From: Sphingobium sufflavum | GTDB taxonomy: Bacteria > Pseudomonadota > Alphaproteobacteria > Sphingomonadales > Sphingomonadaceae | Assembly: GCF_021403115.1 (NCBI RefSeq) | Contig: NZ_JAJSSH010000002.1 | Coordinates: 372,001-436,000 of the forward strand | Direction of reading: 5' to 3' | Length of the DNA stretch: 64,000 nt | Part shown: positions 17,009 through 27,163 of the stretch, piece after piece | Position numbering within the stretch: the first letter of the stretch is position 1 | How the letters are laid out: each line of letters begins with the position of its first letter | Notes under the pieces: generated by a model | What the model saw: only the letters and a program-made list of their open reading frames with translations | Told to the model about the DNA's origin: nothing | Database searches by the model: none | Position numbers and translations under genes: made by a program

Positions 17009-18844
17009 ATGCCGCCAGACATGCCCTCCACCGCCACGCCCATGCCGCCCCTGTGGACGACGCTGCGCCGCTTCCTGCCCTATCTGTGGCCAAAGGATGC
17101 ACCGTCGATGCGCCGCCGGGTCGTGGCCGCCGTGCTGCTGATGCTGCTGGGCAAGGTGATCGGTTTCGCCATGCCCTTTGCGTACAAGGCGGGCGTGGAC
17201 CGCATGGCGCCGGGCATGGAGGCGGGGGTCGCCATCGCCGTGGCGTTGATCGTCGCCTATGCGGGCGCGCGCTTCGGCAACAGCCTGTTCGAGAATCTGC
17301 GCAACGTCGCGTTCGAGAGCGTGGGGCAGGAGGCGACGCGCAATCTGGCGGAGCATGTCTTCCGCCACCTCCACCGCCTGTCGCTGCGCTTCCATCTGGA
17401 CCGCAAAACCGGCGGCGTGACCAAGGTGATCGAGCGGGGCACCAAGAGCATCGACGTGATGCTCTATTTCATGCTGTTCAACATCGCGCCGACCGTCCTC
17501 GAACTGACGGCGGTGTGCGTCTATTTCTTCTTCAAATTCGGCCCCGGCATGGTGGTCGGCACGCTGGCGATGGTCGCGCTCTATATCTGGTTCACCCGCG
17601 CGGTGACGGAATGGCGCAACGCGTTGCGGCGGGAGATGGTGGACATGGACACCAACGCCGTGTCCCACGCCGTCGACAGCCTGCTGAATTTCGAGACGGT
17701 CAAATATTTCAATGCGGAACAGCGCGAGGGCGACCGTTATGGCGCGGCCATCAAAAACTACGCCGCCGCCGCGCTGAAGAGCGAGAACAGCCTTGCCTGG
17801 CTCAACATCGGTCAGGCCCTCATCACCAACCTGATGATGGCGGGCGCGATGGCCTATACCGTCTGGGGCTGGAGCAAGGGGCAGTTCTCGGTCGGCGATG
17901 TCGTGCTCATCAACACCATGCTCTCCATGCTCTTCCGCCCGCTCGACATGCTGGGCATGGTCTATCGCACGATCCGGCAGGGGCTGATCGACATGGAGGC
18001 GATGTTTCGTCTGGTCGACACGCGCGCCGAGATCGTCGACGCCGACAACGCCCCCGCTCTGGTGGTGGAGGGCGGGGAGGTCCGCTTCGAGGATGTCCGC
18101 TTCGGCTATGACGCGGAACGCCCGATCCTTAAGGGCGTGACCTTCACGCTGCCCGCCGGGCAGACCTTTGCCATCGTGGGGCCGTCGGGCGCGGGCAAGT
18201 CCACCATCGCGCGCCTCCTGTTCCGCTTCTACGATGTGACCGATGGCTGCATCACCATCGACGGGCAGGACATTCGCGCCGTGCAGCAGGACAGCCTGCG
18301 CGCCTCCATCGGCATCGTGCCGCAGGACATGGTGCTGTTCAACGACACCATCGGCTATAACATCGCCTATGGCCGCGCCGATGCGACGCAGGAGGATGTG
18401 GAGCTGGCCGCGCGCGGGGCCGCTATCGACGGCTTCATCGCCTCCCAGCCCAAGGGTTATGACGCCCGCGTCGGGGAACGCGGCCTGAAACTGTCGGGGG
18501 GCGAGAAGCAACGTGTCGCCATCGCCCGCACCCTCGTCAAGAACCCGCCGATCCTGGTGCTGGACGAGGCGACCAGCGCGCTGGACAGCCGGACGGAGGC
18601 CGCCATTCAGGACGTCCTCTCCTCCATCGCCAAACGCCGCTCGACCATCATCATCGCCCACCGCCTCTCGACCGTGGTGGACGCCGACCGCATCATCGTG
18701 CTGGAGGATGGCCAGATCGCGGAACAGGGCCGCCACGCCGACCTGCTCTCGAAGAACGGCCTCTACGCCGCCATGTGGGCGCGGCAGGCGCAGGAACGGG
18801 TCGAGGAAGTGCTGGCCGGGGACGGGGCGCTGGAGGCGCGGTAG
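17009..18844 (+). CDS. Atm1/ABCB7-type ABC exporter (fused permease and ATPase)
   Basis: 611 residues from the ATG at 17009; an upstream in-frame extension lacks similarity. Six transmembrane helices precede a nucleotide-binding domain with Walker A GPSGAGKST (near 391), signature LSGGEKQR (near 496) and Walker B ILVLDEATSALDS (near 518). It resembles mitochondrial Atm1/ABCB7 and the structurally known Novosphingobium Atm1, which exports glutathione-linked compounds and confers tolerance to heavy metals. Glutathione-derivative export to the periplasm is the likeliest role. A half transporter, so it works as a homodimer. hemW follows 112 bp downstream beyond a palindrome. Confidence 0.93.
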   Translation: MPPDMPSTATPMPPLWTTLRRFLPYLWPKDAPSMRRRVVAAVLLMLLGKVIGFAMPFAYKAGVDRMAPGMEAGVAIAVALIVAYAGARFGNSLFENLRNVAFESVGQEATRNLAEHVFRHLHRLSLRFHLDRKTGGVTKVIERGTKSIDVMLYFMLFNIAPTVLELTAVCVYFFFKFGPGMVVGTLAMVALYIWFTRAVTEWRNALRREMVDMDTNAVSHAVDSLLNFETVKYFNAEQREGDRYGAAIKNYAAAALKSENSLAWLNIGQALITNLMMAGAMAYTVWGWSKGQFSVGDVVLINTMLSMLFRPLDMLGMVYRTIRQGLIDMEAMFRLVDTRAEIVDADNAPALVVEGGEVRFEDVRFGYDAERPILKGVTFTLPAGQTFAIVGPSGAGKSTIARLLFRFYDVTDGCITIDGQDIRAVQQDSLRASIGIVPQDMVLFNDTIGYNIAYGRADATQEDVELAARGAAIDGFIASQPKGYDARVGERGLKLSGGEKQRVAIARTLVKNPPILVLDEATSALDSRTEAAIQDVLSSIAKRRSTIIIAHRLSTVVDADRIIVLEDGQIAEQGRHADLLSKNGLYAAMWARQAQERVEEVLAGDGALEAR

Positions 18845-18854
18845 GATTTCTGCC

Positions 18855-18885
18855 ACGTCACCCCGGCCCAAGGCAGGGGTGACGT
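18855..18885. terminator. Perfect palindrome between the Atm1-type exporter and hemW
   Basis: Arms of 10 bp (18855-18864 with 18876-18885) are perfect and close an 11-nt loop, 10 bp after the stop codon. It shares the ACGTCACCCCGG word with the palindrome at 11171. No T-run follows, so it may be a REP-like element as much as a terminator. Confidence 0.55.
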
Positions 18886-18956
18886 CAGCGGAATGTCACG
18901 CCACACCCCCTCCGAAAAATCCCGCCTCCCCGTCGCGAACCGAGTATGGAGCCGCC

Positions 18957-20096
18957 ATGTCCGCCTCCGCTTCCCCTTATGCGCTGTACGTCCACTGGCC
19001 CTTCTGCGTCTCCAAATGCCCCTATTGCGACTTTAACAGCCATGTCCGCGACCATGTGGATCAGGCCGCGTGGCGTGACGCCCTCCTCGCCGACATGGCG
19101 CATGAGGCCGCGCGGACCGGCGGCGGGCCGCTCTCCTCCATCTTCTTTGGCGGTGGCACGCCTTCGCTGATGCCGCCCGCGACCATCGCGGCGGTGATCG
19201 AGGGGGCGGCGCGCCACTGGGACTTCGCGCCCGACATAGAGATCACCATGGAGGCCAACCCCAATAGCGCGGAGGCCGCCCGCTTTGCGGATGTCGCGGC
19301 GGCGGGCGTCAACCGTGTCTCGCTGGGCGTCCAGTCGCTGCATGACGAGGCGCTGAAATTTCTGGGCCGCGCCCATGGCGCTGATGAAGGGCTGCGCGCC
19401 GTCGAACTGGCGCAGGCCCTGTTCGGTCGGGTCAGCTTCGACCTCATCTATGCATTGCCGGGGCAGAGCGAGGCGGACTGGGACGCGGACCTGACCCGCG
19501 CGCTGGCCATGGGCACCGGCCATCTCTCGCTCTACCAGCTCACCATCGAACCCGGCACCCGGTTCGAGACGATGGTGCGCAAGGGCGACTTCATCCCCGC
19601 CGACCCGGATCATGGCGCGACCCTCTATGAGCTGACCCGCGACCGCACCGTCGCGGCGGGCATCCCCGCCTATGAGGTCAGCAACCACGCCCGGCCGGGG
19701 GAGGAGAGCCGCCACAACCTCATCTATTGGCGCTATGGCGATTATCTCGGCATCGGGCCGGGCGCGCATGGCCGGGTGAACGCCCATGCCACCCGCCGCC
19801 ACCGCAAGCCGGAAAACTGGATGGCCGCGCTCGCCGCGCAGGGCCATGGGCTGGAGGAGGAAAGCGCCCTCGCCCCCGACGAACGGATGACCGAGGCGCT
19901 GATGATGGGCCTGCGTCTGGCGGAGGGGGTGGACCTGTCGGACCTTCAGGCCCGTCTCGGCACCGCAGCGCCCATCAACCGGCGCGCCGCCGAACGGCTG
20001 GCCGCGCAGGGCCTGCTGCGTCTGGACGGCGCGCGTCTGGCCGTGACCGGGGAGGGCATGCTGCTGCTCGACGGCATATTGGCGGAACTTCTGTAG
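18957..20096 (+). CDS. hemW: Radical SAM heme chaperone HemW (formerly coproporphyrinogen III oxidase-like)
   Basis: 379 residues from MSASASPYALYVHWPFC; the longer upstream frame lies inside the preceding ABC gene. The radical SAM cluster motif is CVSKCPYC (Cys17, 21, 24) followed by DFNSH, which lacks the extra cysteine of true HemN. The HemW-type C-terminal domain (winged-helix region) is present. HemW binds heme and delivers it to target proteins rather than catalysing coproporphyrinogen oxidation. Ends 40 bp from the convergent glycosyltransferase gene. Confidence 0.92.
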   Translation: MSASASPYALYVHWPFCVSKCPYCDFNSHVRDHVDQAAWRDALLADMAHEAARTGGGPLSSIFFGGGTPSLMPPATIAAVIEGAARHWDFAPDIEITMEANPNSAEAARFADVAAAGVNRVSLGVQSLHDEALKFLGRAHGADEGLRAVELAQALFGRVSFDLIYALPGQSEADWDADLTRALAMGTGHLSLYQLTIEPGTRFETMVRKGDFIPADPDHGATLYELTRDRTVAAGIPAYEVSNHARPGEESRHNLIYWRYGDYLGIGPGAHGRVNAHATRRHRKPENWMAALAAQGHGLEEESALAPDERMTEALMMGLRLAEGVDLSDLQARLGTAAPINRRAAERLAAQGLLRLDGARLAVTGEGMLLLDGILAELL

Positions 20097-20136
20097 CGGG
20101 CGAGGGGAGCGCCCCCCACCCCACCAGCCTCGCGCC

Positions 20137-21207
20137 TTAGCCGCCCTGCATCGCCATCTGGCTGCGCATGACGTCGAGGTTATGCTGTGCGAGGTGGCTG
20201 CCCCGGCCCTGCACGCTGCCTTCCAGATCGGGCCGCTCGCCGATGTCGAGGCAGCGTTCCCACGCCGACTGCGCCAGCGGCAACCAATGGCCCAGCGCAT
20301 TGGCCGGATCGGTCATCGCGCGGTCCAGCACCAGATTGCCCAGCACGAAGAAGAAATCCGGCGAGAATTGCCACGCCTCCATCTGTTGCTCCGCCAGGTC
20401 CAGCGCCTCCGTCACCGCGCCGGTCTGGCCCAGGCAGTGGAGATGGCGCACCAGCAACGAGTGCAGCCAGTTCGCCTTCTCCGGCGCACGGGCAAAGGCC
20501 TGTCCATACCATTGGCTGGCGGCGGCATAGTTCTGCCGGCTCTCCGCATCCTTGCCGAGCTGGTAGAGGGTGTAGGGGTCTTCCGGGTTGTCCGCCAGTT
20601 CGCGCATCAGCAGTGGGCCGTTGCGGTCCCGCTTGCGGTCGGCCTGCGCGTCCAGATAGCCGTCATGGCCGATATGCAGGTCCAGCCGCTCCAGCGGCAG
20701 GGGGGAGACGGGCTGCTCATGCACCCGCCCCTGATAGCGCACGCCGCGCGGCAGCAGGCGCGTGATCCAGCCGCGGGTGACCGGGGCCGCGTCGCCGGTC
20801 GCCGGGGACTGGGGCAGGTCGAACTGGCTGTGGACGCACGCCGCGCCCAGCCGGGGCGCACCCGCGCACCAGTCGCGCAGAACCTCGCCGCCCGACACGA
20901 TCCATTCGTCGGCGTCGATCATCAGGTTCCAGTCGGCATCGGACAGGTCGAGCAGATGGTTGCGCGCGACCGAAAAATCGTCGGGCCAGTCGCGGTGATG
21001 CACCTCCGCCCCGCATTGCCGCGCCAGCAGGACGGTGTCGTCCACCGATCCGGTGTCCAGCACGATGATCCGGTCCACCCATGGACGCACGCTCTCCAGG
21101 CACCGCACGATGCACCGCGCCTCGTCCCGGACGATCAGCGTGGCGGCCAGCGTGGTGGCGGGGCCGGGCCGTGCGGCGGACGTGGGGCGATGCGATCTGG
21201 ACGACAT
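20137..21207 (-). CDS. Glycosyltransferase family 2 protein with TPR-like C-terminal region
   Basis: 356 residues. An N-terminal GT-A fold shows TLIVRDEARCI, the DTGSVDDT turn and the metal-binding DADE (98-101, in NLMIDADEWI). From about residue 190 the sequence is helical and tetratricopeptide-like (YTLYQLGKDAESRQNYAAASQWYGQAF), the layout of SunS-like and other TPR-bearing GT2 enzymes that glycosylate peptides or proteins. Donor and acceptor cannot be told. It is not in a polysaccharide cluster; its neighbours are hemW and a Crp-family regulator. Confidence 0.87.
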   Translation of the reverse strand: MSSRSHRPTSAARPGPATTLAATLIVRDEARCIVRCLESVRPWVDRIIVLDTGSVDDTVLLARQCGAEVHHRDWPDDFSVARNHLLDLSDADWNLMIDADEWIVSGGEVLRDWCAGAPRLGAACVHSQFDLPQSPATGDAAPVTRGWITRLLPRGVRYQGRVHEQPVSPLPLERLDLHIGHDGYLDAQADRKRDRNGPLLMRELADNPEDPYTLYQLGKDAESRQNYAAASQWYGQAFARAPEKANWLHSLLVRHLHCLGQTGAVTEALDLAEQQMEAWQFSPDFFFVLGNLVLDRAMTDPANALGHWLPLAQSAWERCLDIGERPDLEGSVQGRGSHLAQHNLDVMRSQMAMQGG

Positions 21208-21331
21208 GGACAGGTTCCCGGACGGACGATGCCGGGATTGTCGGCGCTTTTGGCTAATATCGCGTTAACCATGATGGAAGGCGCGCGGCGCACCGGCCGC
21301 CGCCCCGCATCGCATCGCATAAATCCGGGTC

Positions 21332-22069
21332 TCAGGCCGTGGGCAACCAGTCCATGTCCAGATCGTCATAGCGATTGGTGTAATGGCCGATCTCCTGCAA
21401 CCGCGCCTCGTCCAGCAGGGTGATCGCCCCGTTGGAGCGGGAGATCAGGCCATCCTGCTCCAGTTGCCGGATCATGCGATTGACATGGACGGAGGTCAGG
21501 CCGACCGCGTCGCCAATCTCCTCCTGCGTCAGGCGCAGATCGAAACTGTCGCGGATATTGTCGTCCGCCACGCGCAGCCGGTCGATGATGTCGAGCAGGA
21601 ACGCCGCCAGCCGCGCCTTGGCCGACGCCCGGCCCAGCGAGGTCAGCCGGTCGGTCAGCGCCACCCGCTCCGTCTGCGAAAGCACGAACATCAAGGCGGC
21701 GACGCGGGGATATTCCTCGATCAGCCGGCGCAGCGAGTGCTTGTCGAACGGACAGATGACGCCGTCGGTCAGCGCGGCGAGGGATTCCGGTGCCTTGGCA
21801 TAGGCAGTACTGGCCGATCCGATGAAGTCACCGGGGAAGTAGAGCCGCAATATCTGCCGCTGTCCGTCGGGCAGGATGACATAACTCATCATCCGTCCGG
21901 TCGAGACGACGAACAGTTCCGTGACAAGGTCTTTTTCGCGCTGGATGATCTGTCCTTTGCGCACATGGCGCGGATTTTCTTCCAGTCGGTGGAGCGCCGC
22001 TTCCTCGCCGGGCGTCAACGCCATATATTTCTTCAGACGTGCAGCGAAACAACTCTCGGTCACATTCAA
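21332..22069 (-). CDS. Crp/Fnr family transcriptional regulator
   Basis: 245 residues. An N-terminal cyclic-nucleotide-binding-like beta barrel (FVVSTGRMMSYVILPDGQRQILRLYFPGDFIG) joins a C-terminal winged helix with RLTQEEIGDAVGLTSVHVNRMIRQLEQDGLI as the recognition region. The cysteines of an FNR-type iron-sulfur cluster are absent, and the strict cAMP-binding residues are not obvious, so the effector is unknown. Sphingomonad genomes carry many such regulators. Transcribed divergently from murA across a 215-bp AT-richer gap that contains a short AGTGT-N8-ACACT inverted repeat (22200-22217). Confidence 0.9.
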   Translation of the reverse strand: MNVTESCFAARLKKYMALTPGEEAALHRLEENPRHVRKGQIIQREKDLVTELFVVSTGRMMSYVILPDGQRQILRLYFPGDFIGSASTAYAKAPESLAALTDGVICPFDKHSLRRLIEEYPRVAALMFVLSQTERVALTDRLTSLGRASAKARLAAFLLDIIDRLRVADDNIRDSFDLRLTQEEIGDAVGLTSVHVNRMIRQLEQDGLISRSNGAITLLDEARLQEIGHYTNRYDDLDMDWLPTA

Positions 22070-22284
22070 CCTCTTTTTCAGTTTGCCCTTTACGAAGTCG
22101 TTACAAGGGCAAAACGCTCTACATGTCCTATGGCTGCATCACGGGCTTTCGCACTAAACTGGATCAAGGCGGAAGGCCTGCTTTTCCTCTTTTGTTTCAA
22201 GTGTTTAATAAGACACTCTTTTTGTGTCGCATTTTGCTCCGCCGCTGGCCTTGCCTTGGGCCGATTTCGCTCTAAAGCACCTTC

Positions 22285-23568
22285 ATGGATCGCATCATAA
22301 TCGAGGGTGGCAAGCGTCTCAGCGGGCGCCTGCCGATTTCCGGGGCAAAGAACGCGGCTTTGACGCTGCTGCCATGCGCGCTCTTGACCGAGGAGCCGGT
22401 GACGTTGCGCAACCTCCCGCGCCTCGCCGACGTGGACAGTTTCGGTCACCTCCTCAACCAGCTTGGCGCGTCGACCACCATCGAAGGCTCGCGGCCGGAG
22501 GATTTCGGGCGCGTCATGACGCTCAAGGCCGGCCGCCTGACCTCCACCGTCGCGCCCTATGACATCGTGCGCAAGATGCGGGCGTCCATCGTGGTGCTCG
22601 GCCCGTTGCTGGCGCGCGGGGGGGAGGCGACCGTGTCGCTGCCCGGCGGCTGCGCCATCGGCAACCGGCCCATCGACTTCCACCTCAAAGCGTTCGAGAC
22701 GCTGGGCGCGACCATCGAGATGGCGAACGGCTATATCCGCGCCATCGCGCCCGATGGTGGCCTGAAGGGCGCGCTCATCACCCTGCCGTTCCCGTCCGTG
22801 GGCGCGACGGAGAACAGCCTGATGGCCGCGGCCCTCGCAACCGGCGAGACGATCATCGAAAATGCCGCGCGCGAGCCGGAGATCGTGGACCTGTGCGGCC
22901 TGCTGGTCGAAATGGGCAGCGAGATTGAGGGGATCGGCTCCGACCGCCTCGTCATTCATGGCAAGCCGCGCCTCTATGGCGCGACCTACAAGGTGATGCC
23001 GGACCGGATCGAGGCGGGCAGCTATGCCTGCGCCGCCGCGATCACCGGGGGTGAGCTGGAGCTGGAGGGTGCGAGCGCGGAGGACATGCATGTCATCATC
23101 ACCGCGCTGCGTGACGCGGGTGTTCTGGTCGAGCCGACCAAGACGGGCATCAAGGTGTCGTCCGATGGCAAGCTGCGCCCGCTGACGCTCTCCACCGCCC
23201 CGCACCCGGCCTTCCCGACCGATATGCAGGCGCAGTTCATGGCGATGCTGACGCTGGCCGACGGGGCGAGCGTGCTGACCGAGACGATCTTCGAAAACCG
23301 CTACATGCATGTGCCCGAACTGACCCGTATGGGCGCGGACATTGCGGTCAGCGGTCGCACGGCCATCGTGCGCGGCGTGCCGAAACTGTCGGGCGCGCCG
23401 GTGATGGCGACGGACCTGCGCGCGTCCATGTCGCTGATCCTTGCGGGTCTGGCGGCGGACGGGGAGACGCAGGTGAACCGCGTCTATCACCTCGACCGCG
23501 GCTATGAGCGGCTGGAGGAAAAGCTGGGCGCCGTCGGCGCGCAGATCGAGCGCGTCAGCGACGGCTAG
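22285..23568 (+). CDS. murA: UDP-N-acetylglucosamine 1-carboxyvinyltransferase
   Basis: Transfers enolpyruvate from PEP to UDP-GlcNAc, the first committed step of peptidoglycan synthesis. 427 residues, the family's normal length. The substrate-binding SGAKNAAL has Lys22-Asn23, and the flexible loop carries the nucleophile Cys123 in [11 protein letters not shown], so fosfomycin sensitivity at the target is expected. The start [12 protein letters not shown] matches family starts. Followed by a 6-bp hairpin and about 520 bp without a gene. Confidence 0.97.
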   Translation: MDRIIIEGGKRLSGRLPISGAKNAALTLLPCALLTEEPVTLRNLPRLADVDSFGHLLNQLGASTTIEGSRPEDFGRVMTLKAGRLTSTVAPYDIVRKMRASIVVLGPLLARGGEATVSLPGGCAIGNRPIDFHLKAFETLGATIEMANGYIRAIAPDGGLKGALITLPFPSVGATENSLMAAALATGETIIENAAREPEIVDLCGLLVEMGSEIEGIGSDRLVIHGKPRLYGATYKVMPDRIEAGSYACAAAITGGELELEGASAEDMHVIITALRDAGVLVEPTKTGIKVSSDGKLRPLTLSTAPHPAFPTDMQAQFMAMLTLADGASVLTETIFENRYMHVPELTRMGADIAVSGRTAIVRGVPKLSGAPVMATDLRASMSLILAGLAADGETQVNRVYHLDRGYERLEEKLGAVGAQIERVSDG

Positions 23569-24089
23569 TCCGGCTCGGCGCTGCTGACCGAGCGTGGCAG
23601 TAGCGCGACCATCGGCTGTGGTTTCCGAATATGGGTCGGGCCTGCGTCTTGCTGGCAAGGCGGGGCAGGGGCTGACGGCTGCGGCCGGTCCCGGTGGGCA
23701 GGCCAGAGCGGGATGACGTTAAATTCACTCACCTCGTCATTGCGAGCGCAGCGAAGCAATCCATGGAGCGCCGCATTGGATCGGTTGGACGTCGCGCGCT
23801 TGCGGCCCGCTGCCCTTGCAAGGATGTTCAGGGGAAAGCCGTCACACCCTACGCTCTCTCCCTCAGCGGCAAAATGGCTAGGGCCAATCGATATTCAGCC
23901 CTGACGGCCTGCAAGTGGCGCTTTCCCGATCTTCCGGTGCTCACGTACCTAGAGTAGGTTGCGCTCCGGGTCCCGGAAAACCACCATTTTCAGCTCGTCA
24001 TCTTCTGAATGTCGATTGGCCCTAGGGCTTGGCGCATCTGTGCCGTATCTCCCCCGGACATGCCGTTCGAGCGACAGGGAGAGTTGAGG
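23569..24089. other. Gene-poor region between murA and the alpha/beta hydrolase
   Basis: About 520 bp with no convincing gene. It holds a short hairpin after murA (23573-23578 with 23588-23593), one copy of the dispersed intergenic repeat (23735-23850), and a stretch of reduced GC content. Small frames here start without ribosome sites or run through the repeat. Confidence 0.6.
23735..23850 (+). repeat. Dispersed intergenic repeat, copy 1
   Basis: It begins CGTCATTGCGAGCGCAGCGA and continues AGCAATCCA, then about 55 less conserved bases, then a second conserved module (CAAGGATGTTCAGGGGAAAG followed by CCGTCAC). Copies at 40508-40674 (second module inverted) and 46436-46552 share both modules. 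All three lie outside genes. Confidence 0.75.
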
Positions 24090-25076
24090 ATGCAGGAGCA
24101 GGAGGGGGCGCTGCATGTGCCAGCCCAGATCATAGCCGTACCCCAATCGGTGAGCGCGGCGGCGCAGGCCTTTCTGGCGGGCGCGGCCAGGCGCATTGCT
24201 GCCCTGTCCAGCGGCGATGGTGCGGCGACGAATGGTCCCAGCCAGACCGAACAGGCGGCGCAGGCGACCCTGTTCCTGCGCCCCGCCGCCGATCGCTTTT
24301 CCGGCACGTTCGAGACGGTGGAACTGCCGTCCGGCGCGCTCCTCTATCGCGCGACGCCGGATGGGCGCGACGGGCGCAAGGCGCATGTCGTCCTGTTCGA
24401 CATTCATGGCGGCGCTTTCGTCGCGGGCGGCGGGGAGATGTGCCAGTTGCTCGCCCGGATTCGGGCGGCGGATTATGGGGTGGAGGTCTGCGCGGTCGAT
24501 TACCGGCTCGCGCCGCAGCATGTCTATCCGGCGGCGCTCGATGATTGCGTGGCGGCCTATCAGGCGGTCATCGCCCGCCACGCCGCCGGCGACATCGTGG
24601 TCAGCGGCGCATCGGCGGGCGGCAATCTGGCGGCGGCCCTGATGCTGCGGCTATGCGCGGAGGGCTTGCCCCTGCCCGCCGCGCTGATGCTGTTGACGCC
24701 GGGGCTGGACATGACCCGATCCGGCGACAGCTATCGCACCAACCGCTATCTCGATGTCACCCTCTATGGCGGGGCGAAGGAGGGGCCGGACGCCTATGCG
24801 GGCGATCATGACCCGACCGATCCCTTCCTGTCGCCGCTGTTCGGGGACATACCCGCCGACTGGCCGCCGACCCTCTTGTCCTCCGGCACGCGCGACCTGC
24901 TGCTGTCCGACACGGTGCGGATGCATCGCCTGCTGCGCCGCGCCGGTGTTCGGGCCGATCTGCATGTGACGGAGGCGGGGCCGCATGGCGGCTTCATGGG
25001 ACAGGCGCCGGAAGATGCGGAACTGATCTGCGAGTGCCACCGCTTCCTCCATGCCGCATGGGGCATTGCGGACTGA
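24090..25076 (+). CDS. Alpha/beta hydrolase, hormone-sensitive lipase (GDXG) family
   Basis: 328 residues from MQEQEGALHVPAQ, which follows a GGGAG ribosome site; an in-frame ATG 27 codons upstream is less likely. The oxyanion-hole motif HGGAF is at 106-110 and the nucleophile elbow GASAGG at 173-178 (Ser175). The catalytic Asp is in SGTRDLLLSD and the His in GPHGGF. No signal peptide, so a cytoplasmic carboxylesterase or lipase of family IV acting on short acyl esters is expected. Convergent with the next gene, with a hairpin between. Confidence 0.92.
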   Translation: MQEQEGALHVPAQIIAVPQSVSAAAQAFLAGAARRIAALSSGDGAATNGPSQTEQAAQATLFLRPAADRFSGTFETVELPSGALLYRATPDGRDGRKAHVVLFDIHGGAFVAGGGEMCQLLARIRAADYGVEVCAVDYRLAPQHVYPAALDDCVAAYQAVIARHAAGDIVVSGASAGGNLAAALMLRLCAEGLPLPAALMLLTPGLDMTRSGDSYRTNRYLDVTLYGGAKEGPDAYAGDHDPTDPFLSPLFGDIPADWPPTLLSSGTRDLLLSDTVRMHRLLRRAGVRADLHVTEAGPHGGFMGQAPEDAELICECHRFLHAAWGIAD

Positions 25077-25092
25077 ACGGTGGCAAGCGGGA

Positions 25093-25131
25093 ACAGGCGG
25101 GGGGTGGGACAGGCGGGGGGTGATCCCCGCC
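25093..25131. terminator. Tandem 16-bp duplication and hairpin between convergent genes
   Basis: ACAGGCGGGGGGTG occurs at 25093-25106 and again at 25109-25122. A 7-bp hairpin (25112-25118 with 25125-25131) overlaps the second copy. It lies between the convergent hydrolase (ends 25076) and HhH-protein (ends 25138) genes, so a bidirectional terminator is plausible. Confidence 0.5.
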
Positions 25132-25137
25132 CAACCC

Positions 25138-25863
25138 TCACAGCTTCCCGTATTTCGCCTCATAACCGGCCACGTCGCCCGCCGCGAGCAGGCGCGCCTG
25201 ATCCACCCAATTGTCGCGCACGGGCCGCCCGGCAAAGCTGCCCAGCTTCGTGTCGATGGCGGCAAGGTCCGCGTCGCTCCAGCCTGCGATCTGCGCGTAG
25301 CGGTTGATCCCTTCGCTCTTCAGCAGCGTCGCGATCTTGGGACCGACGCCCTTGAGGCGCAGGAGATTGTCGCCATCCCCCTCTGACGCGGCGGCGACCG
25401 CCGTGGGGATGGGCGGGGTGGAGATGGTGACGGCTTCCACAGGGTCGGGCACAGCGTCTGGCACAGCCTCTGCCGCGACGGGTTCGACCGCTTGCGGCGC
25501 CACAATCTCCGGCACGCCCGGTTCCACCGCCTCCGGCTCGGCAACCGGATTCACATCCAGCGCGCCCGACAGGGTGACGGGCGCCGGACGCTCCTCCGCC
25601 GGTGCCGGTGCTGTGGGGGATGGTGCGGGCGGTGTCGCAACCCCGTCCGCCACCGGCGGCACGATGCTGGCCAGCGGCTCCTGCGGGAAGCTGGTGCCCG
25701 GTTCCGTCACCGCGTCGGCCAGCGTCACCTGTTCGGGCAGCAATTCCTCGCCAGCCGGTTCATGGGGCAGCGCGTTCGGGCCTTTGCGCCGCAGGATGGC
25801 GAACGCCAGGATGATCGCGACGATCGCGACCAGCACCACGATGATCCAGCCCGTTTCGGTCAT
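25138..25863 (-). CDS. Single-pass membrane protein with C-terminal helix-hairpin-helix domain
   Basis: 241 residues. One N-terminal transmembrane helix (residues ~5-24, IIVVLVAIVAIILAFAIL) followed by RRK suggests an N-out/C-in orientation. A long Pro/Ala/Glu-rich linker (about 30-155) is probably disordered. The last ~80 residues form a helix-hairpin-helix: LLRLKGVGPKIATLLKSEGI, then RYAQIAGWSDADLAAIDTKL, similar to the HhH units found at the ends of NADH-quinone oxidoreductase-like and ribosomal L21-fused proteins in Alphaproteobacteria. Function unknown; DNA or protein binding at the membrane is possible. Its start is 31 bp from the purD stop on the same strand. Confidence 0.8.
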   Translation of the reverse strand: MTETGWIIVVLVAIVAIILAFAILRRKGPNALPHEPAGEELLPEQVTLADAVTEPGTSFPQEPLASIVPPVADGVATPPAPSPTAPAPAEERPAPVTLSGALDVNPVAEPEAVEPGVPEIVAPQAVEPVAAEAVPDAVPDPVEAVTISTPPIPTAVAAASEGDGDNLLRLKGVGPKIATLLKSEGINRYAQIAGWSDADLAAIDTKLGSFAGRPVRDNWVDQARLLAAGDVAGYEAKYGKL

Positions 25864-25894
25864 GCCCAGTTCCTTTCCCTATTCCGTGCGCGAC

Positions 25895-27163
25895 TCAGTG
25901 CGCGCCGCGCGCCAGTTCGCGCCAGCCAATGTCCCTGCGGCAGAATCCGCCGGGGAAGGCGACCCTGTCCACCGTCAGATAGGCATCCGCCCGCGCCTGC
26001 GCCAGAGTGCGCCCCGTCGCGGTGACGTTCAGCACCCGGCCACCGCTGGACACCAGATCGCCGTCCTGGCTGGCGGTGCCCGCGTGAAAGATCATCACGC
26101 CCTCGCCGGTGGCGGGCAGGGTGATGACCGCGCCCTTGTCCGGCGTGGCAGGATAGCCGTTGGCGGCCATGACAACGGTGATGGCGGGCGCGTCGGACAG
26201 GCGGGCGCTGCCGCTCGCCAGACGGCCCTGCGCCACGGACAGCAGCAGTTCGACCAGATCATCCTCCAGCCGCATCATCAGCACCTGACATTCCGGGTCG
26301 CCAAACCGGGCGTTATATTCGATCAGCTTCGGCCCGTCCGGGGTCAGCATCAGGCCCGCATAGAGCACGCCGACATAGGGGGTGCCGCGCGCGGCCAGCG
26401 TGCGGACGGTGGGCAGGATCATCCGCTCCATCACCTCCGCCTCCAGGTCCGGCGTCAGGATGGTGGCGGGGCTGTACGCGCCCATGCCGCCGGTGTTGGG
26501 GCCGGTGTCGCCATCGCCGACGCGCTTATGATCCTGCGCGGAGCCGAAGGGCACGACATTGACGCCGTCGGTCAGGGCGAAGAAGCTCGCTTCCTCGCCG
26601 GTCAGGAATTCCTCGATCACCACGCGCGCGCCCGCTGCGCCGAACGCGCCGTCAAAGATCATTTCCAGCGCGCCATGGGCCTCCTCGGCCGTTTCCGCGA
26701 TGATGACGCCCTTGCCGGCGGCCAGACCGTCCGCCTTGATGACCACGGGCAGGCCGAAATCGGCCAGCGCGGCCAACGCCTCGGCAAAGCTGTCGCAACG
26801 GGCATAGCCTGCGGTCGGGATGTTCGCCTCGTCGCACACGGCCTTGGTAAAGGCTTTCGACCCTTCCAGTTGCGCCGCCTCCTTGCCGGGGCCGAAGACG
26901 GGGATGCCGACGGCGCGCAGGCTATCCGCGATACCCTCCACCAGTGGCTGTTCCGGCCCGACCACGACCAGCCCGACGGCGTTCGTCTGGCAAAAGCCGA
27001 TGACCGCCGCATGATCGGACAGATCGAGTTGGACCACATCGGCATGGTCCGCTATCCCCGGATTACCCGGTGCGGCATAGAGCCGGTCGCAGAGCGGTGA
27101 TTGCGCGAGCTTCCATGCCAGCGCATGTTCGCGTCCGCCGCCGCCCAGCAGAAGGATGTTCAT
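25895..27163 (-). CDS. purD: Phosphoribosylamine-glycine ligase (GAR synthetase)
   Basis: Second step of purine synthesis: 5-phosphoribosylamine + glycine + ATP to GAR. 422 residues from [17 protein letters not shown], the canonical PurD start; the longer frame to 27277 would run far into xseA. ATP-grasp features are visible: the PurD signature ARFGDPECQ and the GGMGAYSP loop. The start codon shares the palindrome CATG (27161-27164) with the divergently transcribed xseA, so its promoter and ribosome site lie inside xseA. Confidence 0.96.
   Translation of the reverse strand: MNILLLGGGGREHALAWKLAQSPLCDRLYAAPGNPGIADHADVVQLDLSDHAAVIGFCQTNAVGLVVVGPEQPLVEGIADSLRAVGIPVFGPGKEAAQLEGSKAFTKAVCDEANIPTAGYARCDSFAEALAALADFGLPVVIKADGLAAGKGVIIAETAEEAHGALEMIFDGAFGAAGARVVIEEFLTGEEASFFALTDGVNVVPFGSAQDHKRVGDGDTGPNTGGMGAYSPATILTPDLEAEVMERMILPTVRTLAARGTPYVGVLYAGLMLTPDGPKLIEYNARFGDPECQVLMMRLEDDLVELLLSVAQGRLASGSARLSDAPAITVVMAANGYPATPDKGAVITLPATGEGVMIFHAGTASQDGDLVSSGGRVLNVTATGRTLAQARADAYLTVDRVAFPGGFCRRDIGWRELARGAH

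Noticed and set aside
22200..22217. AGTGT-N8-ACACT as an FNR/Crp operator between the regulator and murA
   Set aside because: It matches neither TTGAT-N4-ATCAA nor TGTGA-N6-TCACA; five-base arms are expected by chance.
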